From Argentina anserina (Eukaryota > Streptophyta > Magnoliopsida > Rosales > Rosaceae), in assembly GCF_933775445.1 (NCBI RefSeq), contig NW_026089405.1, positions 62,001 to 126,000 of the forward strand: a DNA stretch of 64,000 bases. Reading direction: 5' to 3'. The position numbers and the translations under genes were made by a program. Positions within the stretch are counted from its first letter, which is position 1. The number at the start of each line of letters is the position of its first letter. The notes below the pieces were generated by a model. It did no database searches and was not told where the DNA came from. It was given only the letters and a program-made list of their open reading frames with translations. Below, in pieces: positions 45,201 through 59,429 of the stretch.

Positions 45201-46795
45201 TTCTGATGCGAGTTTCTATTAAATTTTAGAGTGTTTCCAGTGTGGGCGTGTGTTTCTTTCAAACTGAGTATCTTTCTATCGTTTGAGTATGTTTACTATT
45301 GCACTTTGAGTATCTTTTCAATTCTCGTTTGAGTATCTTTCTGAACGGCTTTCGATGCGAGTTTTTCTTGAATTTGAGAGTATTTCCAGTGTGGGCGTAT
45401 GTTTCTTTCCAACTGAGTATCTTTCTATCGTTTGAGTATGTTTACAATTGCAATTTGAGTATCTTTTCAATTCTCGTTTGAGTATCTTTCTGTAAGCCTT
45501 TCTGATGCGAGTTTCTATTGAATTTGAGAGTGTTTCCAGTGTGGGCGTGTGTTTCTTTCAAACTGAGTATCTTTCTATCGTTTGAGTATGTTTACTATTG
45601 CACTTTGAGTATCTTTTCAATTCTCGTTTGAGTATCTTTCTGAACGGCTTTCTGATGCGAGTTTCTATTGAATTTGAGAGTGTTTCCAGTGTGGGCGTGT
45701 GTTTCTTTCAAACTGAGTATCTTTCTACCGTTTGAGTATGTTTACTATTGCACTTTGAGTATCTTTTCAATTCTCGTTTGAGTATCTTCCTGAATGGCTT
45801 TCGATGCGAGTTTTTCTTGAATTTGAGAGTGTTTCCAGTGTGGGCGTGTGTTTCTTTCAAACTGAGTATCTTTCTATCGTTTGAGTATGTTTACTATTGC
45901 ACTTTGAGTATCTTTTCAATTCTCGTTTGAGTATCTTTCTGTAAGGCTTTCTGATGCGAGTTTCTATTAAATTTTAGAGTGTTTCCAGTGTGGGCGTGTG
46001 TTTCTTTCAAACTGAGTATCTTTCTACCGTTTGAGTATGTTTACTATTGCACTTTGAGTATCTTTTCAATTCTCGTTTGAGTATCTTTCTGAACGGCTTT
46101 CGATGCGAGTTTTTCTTGAATTTGAGAGTATTTCCAGTGTGGGCGTATGTTTCTTTCCAACTGAGTATCTTTCTATCGTTTGAGTATGTTTACAATTGCA
46201 ATTTGAGTATCTTTTCAATTCTCGTTTGAGTATCTTTCTGTAAGCCTTTCTGATGCGAGTTTCTATTGAATTTGAGAGTGTTTCCAGTGTGGGCGTGTGT
46301 TTCTTTCAAACTGAGTATCTTTCTATCGTTTGAGTATGTTTACTATTGCACTTTGAGTATCTTTTCAATTCTCGTTTGAGTATCTTTCTATAAGCCTTTC
46401 TGTCGCGAATTTCTATTGAATTTGAGAGTGTTTCCAGTGTGGGCGTGTGTTTCTTTCAAACTGAGTATCTTTCTATCGTTTGAGTATGTTTACTATTGCA
46501 CTTTAAGTATCTTTTCAATTCTCGTTTGAGTATCTTTCTATAAGCCTTTCTGTCGCGAGTTTCTATTGAATTTTAGAGTGTTTCGAGTGTGGGCGTGTGT
46601 TTCTTTCAAACTGAGTATCTTTCTACCGTTTGAGTATGTTTACTATTGCACTTTGAGTATCTTTTCAATTCTCCTTTGAGTATCTTTCTGTAAGCCTTTC
46701 TGATGCGAGTTTCTATTGAATTTGAGAGTGTTTCCAGTGTGGGCGTGTGTTTCTTTCAAACTGAGTATCTTTCTACCGTTTGAGTATGTTTACTA
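42201..46795. repeat. Higher-order repeat block R2 (4595 bp)
   Basis: About 31 monomers. Markers at 44723 (truncated dimer), 45299 and 46047 (empty-site monomers) match those at 40128, 40704 and 41452 in R1 with a constant 4595-bp offset. Confidence 0.75.
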
Positions 46796-49700
46796 TTGCA
46801 CTTTGAGTATCTTTTCAATTCTCGTTTGAGTATCTTTCTGAACGGCTTTCGATGCGAGTTTCTATTGAATTTGAGAGTGTTTCCAGTGTGGGCGTGTGTT
46901 TCTTTCCAACTGAGTATCTTTCTATCGTTTGAGTATGTTTACTATTGCAATTTGAGTATATTTTCAATTCTCGTTTGAGTATCTTTTTGAACGGCTTTCG
47001 ATGCGAGTTTTTCTTGAATTTGAGAGTGTTTCCAGTGTGGGCGTGTGTTTCTTTCAAACTGAGTATCTTTCTACCGTTTGAGTATGTTTACTATTGCACT
47101 TTGAGTATCTTTTCAATTCTCCTTTGAGTATCTTTCTGTACGCCTTTCTGATGCGAGTTTCTATCGAATTTGAGAGTGTTTCCAGTGTGGGCGTGTGTTT
47201 CTTTCAAACTGAGTATCTTTCTACCGTTTGAGTATGTTTACTATTGCACTTTGAGTATCTTTTCAATTCTCGTTTGAGTATCTTTCTGAACGGCTTTCTG
47301 ATGCGAGTTTCTATTGAATTTGAGAGTGTTTCCAGTGTGGGCGTGTGTTTCTTTCAAACTGAGTATCTTTCTACCGTTTGAGTATGTTTACTATTGCACT
47401 TTGAGTATCTTTTCAATTCTCGTTAGAGTATCTTTCTTTAAGCCTTTCTGATGCGAGTTTCTATTGAATTTGAGAGTGTTTCCAGTGTGGGCGTGTGTTT
47501 CTTTCAAACTGAGTATCTTTCTATCGTTTGAGTATGTTTACTATTGCACTTTGAGTATCTTTTCAATTCTCGTTTGAGTATCTTTCTGTAAGGCTTTCTG
47601 ATGCGAGTTTCTATTGAATTTTAGAGTGTTTCGAGTGTGGGCGTGTGTTTCTTTCAAACTGAGTATCTTTCTATCGTTTCAGTATGTTTACTATTGCAAT
47701 TTTAGTATCTTTTCAATTCTCGTTTGAGTATCTTTCTGAACGGCTTTCGATGCGAGTTTTTCTTGAATTTGAGAGTATTTCCAGTGTGGGCGTGTGTTTC
47801 TTTCAAACTGAGTATCTTTCTACCGTTTGAGTATGTTTACTATTGCACTTTAAGTATCTTTTCAATTCTCGTTTGAGTATCTTTCTGAACGGCTTTCGAT
47901 GCGAGTTTTTCTTGAATTTGAGAGTATTTCCAGTGTGGGCGTGTGTTTCTTTCAAACTGAGTATCTTTCTACCGTTTGAGTATGTTTACTATTGCACTTT
48001 GAGTATCTTTTCAATTCTCGTTTGAGTATCTTTCTGTAAGCCTTTCTGATGCGAGTTTCTATTGAATTTGAGAGTGTTTCCAGTGTGGGCGTGTGTTTCT
48101 TTCAAACTGAGTATCTTTCTATCGTTTGAGTATGTTTACTATTGCACTTTGAGTATCTTTTCAATTCTCGTTTGAGTATCTTTCTGTAAGGCTTTCTGAT
48201 GCGAGTTTCTATTAAATTTGAGAGTGTTTCCAGTGTGGGCGTGTGTTTCTTTCAAACTGAGTATCTTTCTATCGTTTGAGTATGTTTACTATTGCACTTT
48301 CAGTATCTTTTCAATTCTCGTTTGAGTATCTTTCTATAAGCCTTTCTGTCGCGAATTTCTATTGAATTTGAGAGTGTTTCCAGTGGGGGCGTGTGTTTCT
48401 TTCAAACTGAGTATCTTTCTATCGTTTGAGTATGTTTACTATTGCACTTTGAGTATCTTTTCAATTCTCGTTTGAGTATCTTTCTGTAAGGCTTTCTGAT
48501 GCGAGTTTCTATTGAATTTGAGAGTGTTTCCAGTGTGGGCGTGTGTTTCTTTCAAACTGAGTATCTTTCTACCGTTTGAGTATGTTTACTATTGCACTTT
48601 GAGTATCTTTTCAATTCTCCTTTGAGTATCTTTCTGTACGCCTTTCTGATGCGAGTTTCTATCGAATTTGAGAGTGTTTCCAGTGTGGGCGTGTGTTTTT
48701 TTCAAACTGAGTATCTTTCTACCGTTTGAGTATGTTTACTATTGCACTTTGAGTATCTTTTCAATTCTCGTTTGAGTATCTTTCTGAACGGCTTTCTGAT
48801 GCGAGTTTCTATTGAATTTGAGAGTGTTTCCAGTGTGGGCGTGTGTTTCTTTCAAACTGAGTATCTTTCTACCGTTTGAGTATGTTTACTATTGCACTTT
48901 GAGTATCTTTTCAATTCTCGTTTGAGTATCTTTCTGTAAGCCTTTCTGATGCGAGTTTCTATTGAATTTGAGAGTGTTTCCAGTGTGGGCGTGTGTTTCT
49001 TTCAAACTGAGTATCTTTCTATCGTTTGAGTATGTTTACTATTGCACTTTGAGCATCTTTTCAATTCTCGTTTGAGTATCTTTCTGTAAGGCTTTCTGAT
49101 GCGAGTTTCTATTGAATTTTAGAGTGTTTCGAGTGTGGGCGTGTGTTTCTTTCAAACTGAGTATCTTTCTACCGTTTGAGTATGTTTACTATTGCACTTT
49201 GAGTATCTTTTCAATTCTCGTTTGAGTATCTTTCTGAACGGCTTTCTGATGCGAGTTTCTATTGAATTTGAGAGTGTTTCCAGTGTGGGCGTGTGTTTCT
49301 TTCAAACTGAGTATCTTTCTACCGTTTGAGTATGTTTACTATGGCACTTTGAGTATCTTTTCCATTCTCGTTTGAGTATCTTTCTGAACGGCTTTCGATG
49401 CGAGTTTTTCTTGAATTTGAGAGTATTTCCAGTGTGGGCGTATGTTTCTTTCCAACTGAGTATCTTTCTATCGTTTGAATATCTTTCTGTAAGGCTTTCT
49501 GATGCGAGTTTCTATTGAATTGGAGAATGTTTCCAGTGTGGGCGTGTGTTTCTTTCAAACTGAGTATCTTTCTACCGTTTGAGTATGTTTACTATTGCAC
49601 TTTGAGTATCTTTTCAATTCTCGTTTGAGTATCTTTCTGTAAGCCTTTCTGATGCGAGTTTCTATTGAATTTGAGAGTGTTTCCAGTGTGGGCGTGTGTT

Positions 49701-52140
49701 TCTTTCAAACTGAGTATCTTTCTATCGTTTGAGTATGTTTACTATTGCACTTTGAGTATCTTTTCAATTCTCGTTTGAGTATCTTTCTGTAAGGCTTTCT
49801 GATGCGAGTTTCTATTAAATTTTAGAGTGTTTCCAGTGTGGGCGTGTGTTTCTTTCAAACTGAGTATCTTTCTACCGTTTGAGTATGTTTACTATTGCAC
49901 TTTGAGTATCTTTTCAATTCTCATTTGAGTATCTTTCTGAACGGCTTTCGATGCGAGTTTTTCTTGAATTTGAGAGTATTTCCAGTGTGGGCGTATGTTT
50001 CTTTCCAACTGAGTATCTTTCTATCGTTTGAGTATGTTTACAATTGCAATTTGAGTATCTTTTCAATTCTCGTTTGAGTATCTTTCTGTAAGCCTTTCTG
50101 ATGCGAGTTTCTATTGAATTTGAGAGTGTTTCCAGTGTGGGCGTGTGTTTCTTTCAAACTGAGTATCTTTCTATCGTTTGAGTATGTTTACTATTGCACT
50201 TTGAGTATCTTTTCAATTCTCGTTTGAGTATCTTTCTATAGGCCTTTCTGTCGCGAATTTCTATTGAATTTGAGAGTGTTTCCAGTGTGGGCGTGTGTTT
50301 CTTTCCAACTGAGTATGTTTCTATCGTTTGAGTATGTTTACTATTGCAATTTGAGTATGTTTTCAATTCTCGTTTGAGTATCTTTTTGAACGGCTTTCGA
50401 TGTGAGTTTTTCTTGAATTTGAGAGTGTTTCCAGTGTGGGCGTGTGTTTCTTTCAAACTGAGTATCTTTCTACCGTTTGAGTATGTTTACTATTGCACTT
50501 TGAGTATCTTTTCAATTCTCCTTTGAGTATCTTTCTGTACGCCTTTCTGATGCGAGTTTCTATCGAATTTGAGAGTGTTTCCAGTGTGGGCGTGTGTTTC
50601 TTTCAAACAGAGTATCTTTCTACCGTTTGAGTATGTTTACTATTGCACTTTGAGTATCTTTTCAATTCTCGTTTGAGTATCTTTCTGAACGGCTTTCTGA
50701 TGCGAGTTTCTATTGAATTTGAGAGTGTTTCCAGTGTGGGCGTGTGTTTCTTTCAAACTGAGTATCTTTCTACCGTTTGAGTATGTTTACTATTGCACTT
50801 TGAGTATCTTTTCAATTCTCGTTTGAGTATCTTTCTGTAAGCCTTTCTGATGCGAGTTTCTATTGAATTTGAGAGTGTTTCCAGTGTGGGCGTGTGTTTC
50901 TTTCAAACTGAGTATCTTTCTATCGTTTGAGTATGTTTACTATTGCACTTTGAGTATCTTTTCAATTCTCGTTTGAGTATCTTTCTGTAAGGCTTTCTGA
51001 TGCGAGTTTCTATTGAATTTTAGAGTGTTTCGAGTGTGGGCGTGTGTTTCTTTCAAACTGAGTATCTTTCTACCGTTTGAGTATGTTTACTATTGCACTT
51101 TGAGTATCTTTTCAATTCTCGTTTGAGTATCTTTCTGAACGGCTTTCTGATGCGAGTTTCTATTGAATTTGAGAGTGTTTCCAGTGTGGGCGTGTGTTTC
51201 TTTCAAACTGAGTATCTTTCTATCGTTTGAGTATGTTTACTATTGCACTTTGAGTATCTTTTCAATTCTCGTTTGAGTATCTTTCTGTAAGGCTTTCTGA
51301 TGCGAGTTTCTATTAAATTTTAGAGTGTTTCCAGTGTGGGCGTGTGTTTCTTTCAAACTGAGTATCTTTCTACCGTTTGAGTATGTTTACTATTGCACTT
51401 TGAGTATCTTTTCAATTCTCGTTTGAGTATCTTTCTGAACGGCTTTCGATGCGAGTTTTTCTTGAATTTGAGAGTATTTCCAGTGTGGGCGTATGTTTCT
51501 TTCCAACTGAGTATCTTTCTATCGTTTGAGTATGTTTACAATTGCAATTTGAGTATCTTTTCAATTCTCGTTTGAGTATCTTTCTGTAAGCCTTTCTGAT
51601 GCGAGTTTCTATTGAATTTGAGAGTGTTTCCAGTGTGGGCGTGTGTTTCTTTCAAACTGAGTATCTTTCTATCGTTTGAGTATGTTTACTATTGCACTTT
51701 GAGTATCTTTTCAATTCTCGTTTGAGTATCTTTCTATAAGCCTTTCTGTCGCGAATTTCTATTGAATTTGAGAGTGTTTCCAGTGTGGGCGTGTGTTTCT
51801 TTCAAACTGAGTATCTTTCTATCGTTTGAGTATGTTTACTATTGCACTTTAAGTATCTTTTCAATTCTCGTTTGAGTATCTTTCTGTAAGGCTTTCTGAT
51901 GCGAGTTTCTATTGAATTTTAGAGTGTTTCGAGTGTGGGCGTGTGTTTCTTTCAAACTGAGTATCTTTCTACCGTTTGAGTATGTTTACTATTGCACTTT
52001 GAGTATCTTTTCAATTCTCCTTTGAGTATCTTTCTGTAAGCCTTTCTGATGCGAGTTTCTATTGAATTTGAGAGTGTTTCCAGTGTGGGCGTGTGTTTCT
52101 TTCAAACTGAGTATCTTTCTACCGTTTGAGTATGTTTACT
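46796..52140. repeat. Higher-order repeat block R3 (5345 bp)
   Basis: Begins with the same marker pair as R1 and R2. It is about 750 bp (five monomers) longer than R2. Its order recurs at +5345 in the next block: 47843/53188, 49319/54664, 49895/55240 and 50344/55689. Confidence 0.75.
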
Positions 52141-55100
52141 ATTGCACTTTGGGTATCTTTTCAATCTCGTTTGAGTATCTTTCTGAACGGCTTTCGATGC
52201 GAGTTTCTATTGAATTTGAGAGTGTTTCCAGTGTGGGCGTGTGTTTCTTTCCAACTGAGTATCTTTCTATCGTTTGAGTATGTTTACTATTGCAATTTGA
52301 GTATATTTTCAATTCTCGTTTGAGTATCTTTTTGAACGGCTTTCGATGCGAGTTTCTATTGAATTTGAGAGTGTTTCCAGTGTGGGCGTGTGTTTCTTTC
52401 AAACTGAGTATCTTTCTACCGTTTGAGTATGTTTACTATTGCACTTTGAGTATCTTTTCAATTCTCCTTTGAGTATCTTTCTGTACGCCTTTCTGATGCG
52501 AGTTTCTATCGAATTTGAGAGTGTTTCCAGTGTGGGCGTGTGTTTCTTTCAAACTGAGTATCTTTCTACCGTTTGAGTATGTTTACTATTGCACTTTGAG
52601 TATCTTTTCAATTCTCGTTTGAGTATCTTTCTGAACGGCTTTCTGATGCGAGTTTCTATTGAATTTGAGAGTGTTTCCAGTGTGGGCGTGTGTTTCTTTC
52701 AAACTGAGTATCTTTCTACCGTTTGAGTATGTTTACTATTGCACTTTGAGTATCTTTTCAATTCTCGTTTGAGTATCTTTCTGTAAGCCTTTCTGATGCG
52801 AGTTTCTATTGAATTTGAGAGTGTTTCCAGTGTGGGCGTGTGTTTCTTTCAAACTGAGTATCTTTCTATCGTTTGAGTATGTTTACTATTGCACTTTGAG
52901 TATCTTTTCAATTCTCGTTTGAGTATCTTTCTGTAAGGCTTTCTGATGCGAGTTTCTATTGAATTTTAGAGTGTTTCGAGTGTGGGCGTGTGTTTCTTTC
53001 AAACTGAGTATCTTTCTATCGTTTCAGTATGTTTACTATTGCAATTTTAGTATCTTTTCAATTCTCGTTTGAGTATCTTTCTGAACGGCTTTCGATGCGA
53101 GTTTTTCTTGAATTTGAGAGTGTTTCCAGTGTGGGCGTGTGTTTCTTTCAAACTGAGTATCTTTCTACCGTTTGAGTATGTTTACTATTGCACTTTAAGT
53201 ATCTTTTCAATTCTCGTTTGAGTATCTTTCTGAACGGCTTTCGATGCGAGTTTTTCTTGAATTTGAGAGTATTTCCAGTGTGGGCGTGTGTTTCTTTCAA
53301 ACTGAGTATCTTTCTACCGTTTGAGTATGTTTACTATTGCACTTTGAGTATCTTTTCAATTCTCGTTTGAGTATCTTTCTGTAAGCCTTTCTGATGCGAG
53401 TTTCTATTGAATTTGAGAGTGTTTCCAGTGTGGGCGTGTGTTTCTTTCAAACTGAGTATCTTTCTATCGTTTGAGTATGTTTACTATTGCACTTTGAGTA
53501 TCTTTTCAATTCTCGTTTGAGTATCTTTCTGTAAGGCTTTCTGATGCGAGTTTCTATTAAATTTGAGAGTGTTTCCAGTGTGGGCGTGTGTTTCTTTCAA
53601 ACTGAGTATCTTTCTATCGTTTGAGTATGTTTACTATTGCACTTTCAGTATCTTTTCAATTCTCGTTTGAGTATCTTTCTATAAGCCTTTCTGTCGCGAA
53701 TTTCTATTGAATTTGAGAGTGTTTCCAGTGTGGGCGTGTGTTTCTTTCAAACTGAGTATCTTTCTATCGTTTGAGTATGTTTACTATTGCACTTTGAGTA
53801 TCTTTTCAATTCTCGTTTGAGTATCTTTCTGTAAGGCTTTCTGATGCGAGTTTCTATTGAATTTGAGAGTGTTTCCAGTGTGGGCGTGTGTTTCTTTCAA
53901 ACTGAGTATCTTTCTACCGTTTGAGTATGTTTACTATTGCACTTTGAGTATCTTTTCAATTCTCCTTTGAGTATCTTTCTGTACGCCTTTCTGATGCGAG
54001 TTTCTATCGAATTTGAGAGTGTTTCCAGTGTGGGCGTGTGTTTTTTTCAAACTGAGTATCTTTCTACCGTTTGAGTATGTTTACTATTGCACTTTGAGTA
54101 TCTTTTCAATTCTCGTTTGAGTATCTTTCTGAACGGCTTTCTGATGCGAGTTTCTATTGAATTTGAGAGTGTTTCCAGTGTGGGCGTGTGTTTCTTTCAA
54201 ACTGAGTATCTTTCTACCGTTTGAGTATGTTTACTATTGCACTTTGAGTATCTTTTCAATTCTCGTTTGAGTATCTTTCTGTAAGCCTTTCTGATGCGAG
54301 TTTCTATTGAATTTGAGAGTGTTTCCAGTGTGGGCGTGTGTTTCTTTCAAACTGAGTATCTTTCTATCGTTTGAGTATGTTTACTATTGCACTTTGAGTA
54401 TCTTTTCAATTCTCGTTTGAGTATCTTTCTGTAAGGCTTTCTGATGCGAGTTTCTATTGAATTTTAGAGTGTTTCGAGTGTGGGCGTGTGTTTCTTTCAA
54501 ACTGAGTATCTTTCTACCGTTTGAGTATGTTTACTATTGCACTTTGAGTATCTTTTCAATTCTCGTTTGAGTATCTTTCTGAACGGCTTTCTGATGCGAG
54601 TTTCTATTGAATTTGAGAGTGTTTCCAGTGTGGGCGTGTGTTTCTTTCAAACTGAGTATCTTTCTACCGTTTGAGTATGTTTACTATGGCACTTTGAGTA
54701 TCTTTTCCATTCTCGTTTGAGTATCTTTCTGAACGGCTTTCGATGCGAGTTTTTCTTGAATTTGAGAGTATTTCCAGTGTGGGCGTATGTTTCTTTCCAA
54801 CTGAGTATCTTTCTATCGTTTGAATATCTTTCTGTAAGGCTTTCTGATGCGAGTTTCTATTGAATTGGAGAATGTTTCCAGTGTGGGCGTGTGTTTCTTT
54901 CAAACTGAGTATCTTTCTACCGTTTGAGTATGTTTACTATTGCACTTTGAGTATCTTTTCAATTCTCGTTTGAGTATCTTTCTGTAAGCCTTTCTGATGC
55001 GAGTTTCTATTGAATTTGAGAGTGTTTCCAGTGTGGGCGTGTGTTTCTTTCAAACTGAGTATCTTTCTATCGTTTGAGTATGTTTACTATTGCACTTTGA

Positions 55101-56560
55101 GTATCTTTTCAATTCTCGTTTGAGTATCTTTCTGTAAGGCTTTCTGATGCGAGTTTCTATTAAATTTTAGAGTGTTTCCAGTGTGGGCGTGTGTTTCTTT
55201 CAAACTGAGTATCTTTCTACCGTTTGAGTATGTTTACTATTGCACTTTGAGTATCTTTTCAATTCTCATTTGAGTATCTTTCTGAACGGCTTTCGATGCG
55301 AGTTTTTCTTGAATTTGAGAGTATTTCCAGTGTGGGCGTATGTTTCTTTCCAACTGAGTATCTTTCTATCGTTTGAGTATGTTTACAATTGCAATTTGAG
55401 TATCTTTTCAATTCTCGTTTGAGTATCTTTCTGTAAGCCTTTCTGATGCGAGTTTCTATTGAATTTGAGAGTGTTTCCAGTGTGGGCGTGTGTTTCTTTC
55501 AAACTGAGTATCTTTCTATCGTTTGAGTATGTTTACTATTGCACTTTGAGTATCTTTTCAATTCTCGTTTGAGTATCTTTCTATAAGCCTTTCTGTCGCG
55601 AATTTCTATTGAATTTGAGAGTGTTTCCAGTGTGGGCGTGTGTTTCTTTCCAACTGAGTATGTTTCTATCGTTTGAGTATGTTTACTATTGCAATTTGAG
55701 TATGTTTTCAATTCTCGTTTGAGTATCTTTTTGAACGGCTTTCGATGTGAGTTTTTCTTGAATTTGAGAGTGTTTCCAGTGTGGGCGTGTGTTTCTTTCA
55801 AACTGAGTATCTTTCTACCGTTTGAGTATGTTTACTATTGCACTTTGAGTATCTTTTCAATTCTCCTTTGAGTATCTTTCTGTACGCCTTTCTGATGCGA
55901 GTTTCTATCGAATTTGAGAGTGTTTCCAGTGTGGGCGTGTGTTTCTTTCAAACAGAGTATCTTTCTACCGTTTGAGTATGTTTACTATTGCACTTTGAGT
56001 ATCTTTTCAATTCTCGTTTGAGTATCTTTCTGAACGGCTTTCTGATGCGAGTTTCTATTGAATTTGAGAGTGTTTCCAGTGTGGGCGTGTGTTTCTTTCA
56101 AACTGAGTATCTTTCTACCGTTTGAGTATGTTTACTATTGCACTTTGAGTATCTTTTCAATTCTCGTTTGAGTATCTTTCTGTAAGCCTTTCTGATGCGA
56201 GTTTCTATTGAATTTGAGAGTGTTTCCAGTGTGGGCGTGTGTTTCTTTCAAACTGAGTATCTTTCTATCGTTTGAGTATGTTTACTATTGCACTTTGAGT
56301 ATCTTTTCAATTCTCGTTTGAGTATCTTTCTGTAAGGCTTTCTGATGCGAGTTTCTATTGAATTTTAGAGTGTTTCGAGTGTGGGCGTGTGTTTCTTTCA
56401 AACTGAGTATCTTTCTACCGTTTGAGTATGTTTACTATTGCACTTTGAGTATCTTTTCAATTCTCGTTTGAGTATCTTTCTGAACGGCTTTCTGATGCGA
56501 GTTTCTATTGAATTTGAGAGTGTTTCCAGTGTGGGCGTGTGTTTCTTTCAAACTGAGTAT
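52141..56560. repeat. Higher-order repeat block R4 (partial, about 4.4 kb)
   Basis: Repeats R3 for about 4.4 kb, including shared private variants such as TTTTTTTCAAACTG (48696 and 54041) and AAACAGAGTATC (50606 and 55951). It then diverges near 56560. One monomer near 52165 has lost a base (TCAATCTCG). Confidence 0.7.
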
Positions 56561-59429
56561 CTTTCTACCGTTTGAGTATGTTTACTATTGCACTTTGAGT
56601 ATCTTTTCAATTCTCGTTTGAGTATCTTTCTGTAAGCCTTTCTGATGCGAGTTTCTATTGAATTTGAGAGTGTTTCCAGTGTGGGCGTGTGTTTCTTTCA
56701 AACTGAGTATCTTTCTATCGTTTGAGTATGTTTACTATTGCACTTTGAGTATCTTTTCAATTCTCGTTTGAGTATCTTTCTGTAAGGCTTTCTGATGCGA
56801 GTTTCTATTGAATTTTAGAGTGTTTCGAGTGTGGGCGTGTGTTTCTTTCAAACTGAGTATCTTTCTACCGTTTGAGTATGTTTACTATTGCACTTTGAGT
56901 ATCTTTTCCATTCTCGTTTGAGTATCTTTCTGAACGACTTTCTGATGCGAGTTTCTATTGAATTTGAGAGTGTTTCCAGTGTGGGCGTGTGTTTCTTTCA
57001 AACTGAGTATCTTTCTACCGTTTGAGTATGTTTACTATTGCACTTTGAGTATCTTTTCAATTCTCGTTTGAGTATCTTTCTGAATGGCTTTCGATGCGAG
57101 TTTTTCTTGAATTTGAGAGTGTTTCCAGTGTGGGCGTGTGTTTCTTTCAAACTGAGTATCTTTCTACCGTTTGAGTATGTTTACTATTGCACTTTGAGTA
57201 TCTTTTCAATTCTCGTTTGAGTATCTTTCTGTAAGCCTTTCTGATGCGAGTTTCTATTGAATTTGAGAGTGTTTCCAGTGTGGGCGTGTGTTTCTTTCAA
57301 ACTGAGTATCTTTCTATCGTTTGAGTATGTTTACTATTGCACTTTGAGTATCTTTTCAATTCTCGTTTGAGTATCTTTCTATAAGCCTTTCTGTCGCGAA
57401 TTTCTATTGAATTTGAGAGTGTTTCCAGTGTGGGCGTGTGTTTCTTTCAAACTGAGTATCTTTCTATCGTTTGAGTATGTTTACTATTGCACTTTGAGTA
57501 TCTTTTCAATTCTCGTTTGAGTATCTTTCTGTAAGGCTTTCTGATGCGAGTTTCTATTGAATTTTAGAGTGTTTCGAGTGTGGGCGTGTGTTTCTTTCAA
57601 ACTGAGTATCTTTCTATCGTTTCAGTATGTTTACTATTGCAATTTTAGTATCTTTTCAATTCTCGTTTGAGTATCTTTCTGAACGGCTTTCGATGCGAGT
57701 TTTTCTTGAATTTGAGAGTATTTCCAGTGTGGGCGTGTGTTTCTTTCAAACTGAGTATCTTTCTACCGTTTGAGTATGTTTACTATTGCACTTTAAGTAT
57801 CTTTTCAATTCTCGTTTGAGTATCTTTCTGAACGGCTTTCGATGCGAGTTTTTCTTGAATTTGAGAGTATTTCCAGTGTGGGCGTGTGTTTCTTTCAAAC
57901 TGAGTATCTTTCTACCGTTTGAGTATGTTTACTATTGCACTTTAAGTATCTTTTCAATTCTCGTTTGAGTATCTTTCTGTAAGCCTTTCTGATGCGAGTT
58001 TCTATTGAATTTGAGAGTGTTTCCAGTGTGGGCGTGTGTTTCTTTCTAACTGAGTATCTTTCTATCGTTTGAGTATGTTTACTATTGCAATTTGAGTATG
58101 TTTTCAATTCTCGTTTGAGTATCTTTTTGAACGGCTTTCGATGCGAGTTTTTCTTGAATTTGAGAGTGTTTCCAGTGTGGGCGTGTGTTTCTTTCAAACT
58201 GAGTATCTTTCTACCGTTTGAGTATGTTTACTATTGCACTTTGAGTATCTTTTCAATTCTCGTTTGAGTATCTTTCTGTAAGCCTTTCTGATGCGAGTTT
58301 CTATTGAATTTGAGAGTGTTTCCAGTGTGGGCGTGTGTTTCTTTCAAACTGAGTATCTTTCTACCGTTTGAGTATGTTTACTATTGCACTTTGAGTATCT
58401 TTTCAATTCTCGTTTGAGTATCTTTTTGAACGGCTTTCGATGCGAGTTTCTATTGAATTTGAGAGTGTTTCCAGTGTGGGCGTGTGTTTCTTTCAAACTG
58501 AGTATCTTTCTATCGTTTGAGTATGTTTACTATTGCACTTTGAGTATCTTTTCAATTCTCGTTTGAGTATCTTTCTATAAGCCTTTCTGTCGCGAATTTC
58601 TATTGAATTTGAGAGTGTTTCCAGTGTGGGCGTGTGTTTCTTTCAAACTGAGTATCTTTCTATCGTTTGAGTATGTTTACTATTGCACTTTGAGTATCTT
58701 TTCAATTCTCGTTCGAGTATCTTTCTGAACGGCTTTCGATGCGAGTTTTTCTTGAATTTGAGAGTGTTTCGAGTGTGGGCGTGTGTTTCTTTCAAACTGA
58801 GTATCTTTCTACCGTTTGAGTATGTTTACTATTGCACTTTGAGTATCTTTTCAATTCTCGTTTGAGTATCTTTCTGTAAGCCTTTCTGATGCGAGTTTCT
58901 ATTGAATTTGAGAGTGTTTCCAGTGTGGGCGTGTGTTTCTTTCTAACTGAGTATCTTTCTATCGTTTTAGTATGTTTACTATTGCAATTTGAGTATGTTT
59001 TCAATTCTCGTTTGAGTATCTTTTTGAACGGCTTTCGATGCGAGTTTTTCTTGAATTTGAGAGTGTTTCCAGTGTGGGCGTGTGTTTCTTTCAAACTGAG
59101 TATCTTTCTACCGTTTGAGTATGTTTACTATTGCACTTTGAGTATCTTTTCAATTCTCGTTTGAGTATCTTTCTGTAAGCCTTTCTGATGCGAGTTTCTA
59201 TTGAATTTGAGAGTGTTTCCAGTGTGGGCGTGTGTTTCTTTCAAACTGAGTATCTTTCTATCGTTTGAGTATGTTTACTATTGCACTTTGAGTATCTTTT
59301 CAATTCTCGTTTGAGTATCTTTCTGTAAGGCTTTCTGATGCGAGTTTCTATTGAATTTTAGAGTGTTTCGAGTGTGGGCGTGTGTTTCTTTCAAACTGAG
59401 TATCTTTCTACCGTTTGAGTATGTTTACT

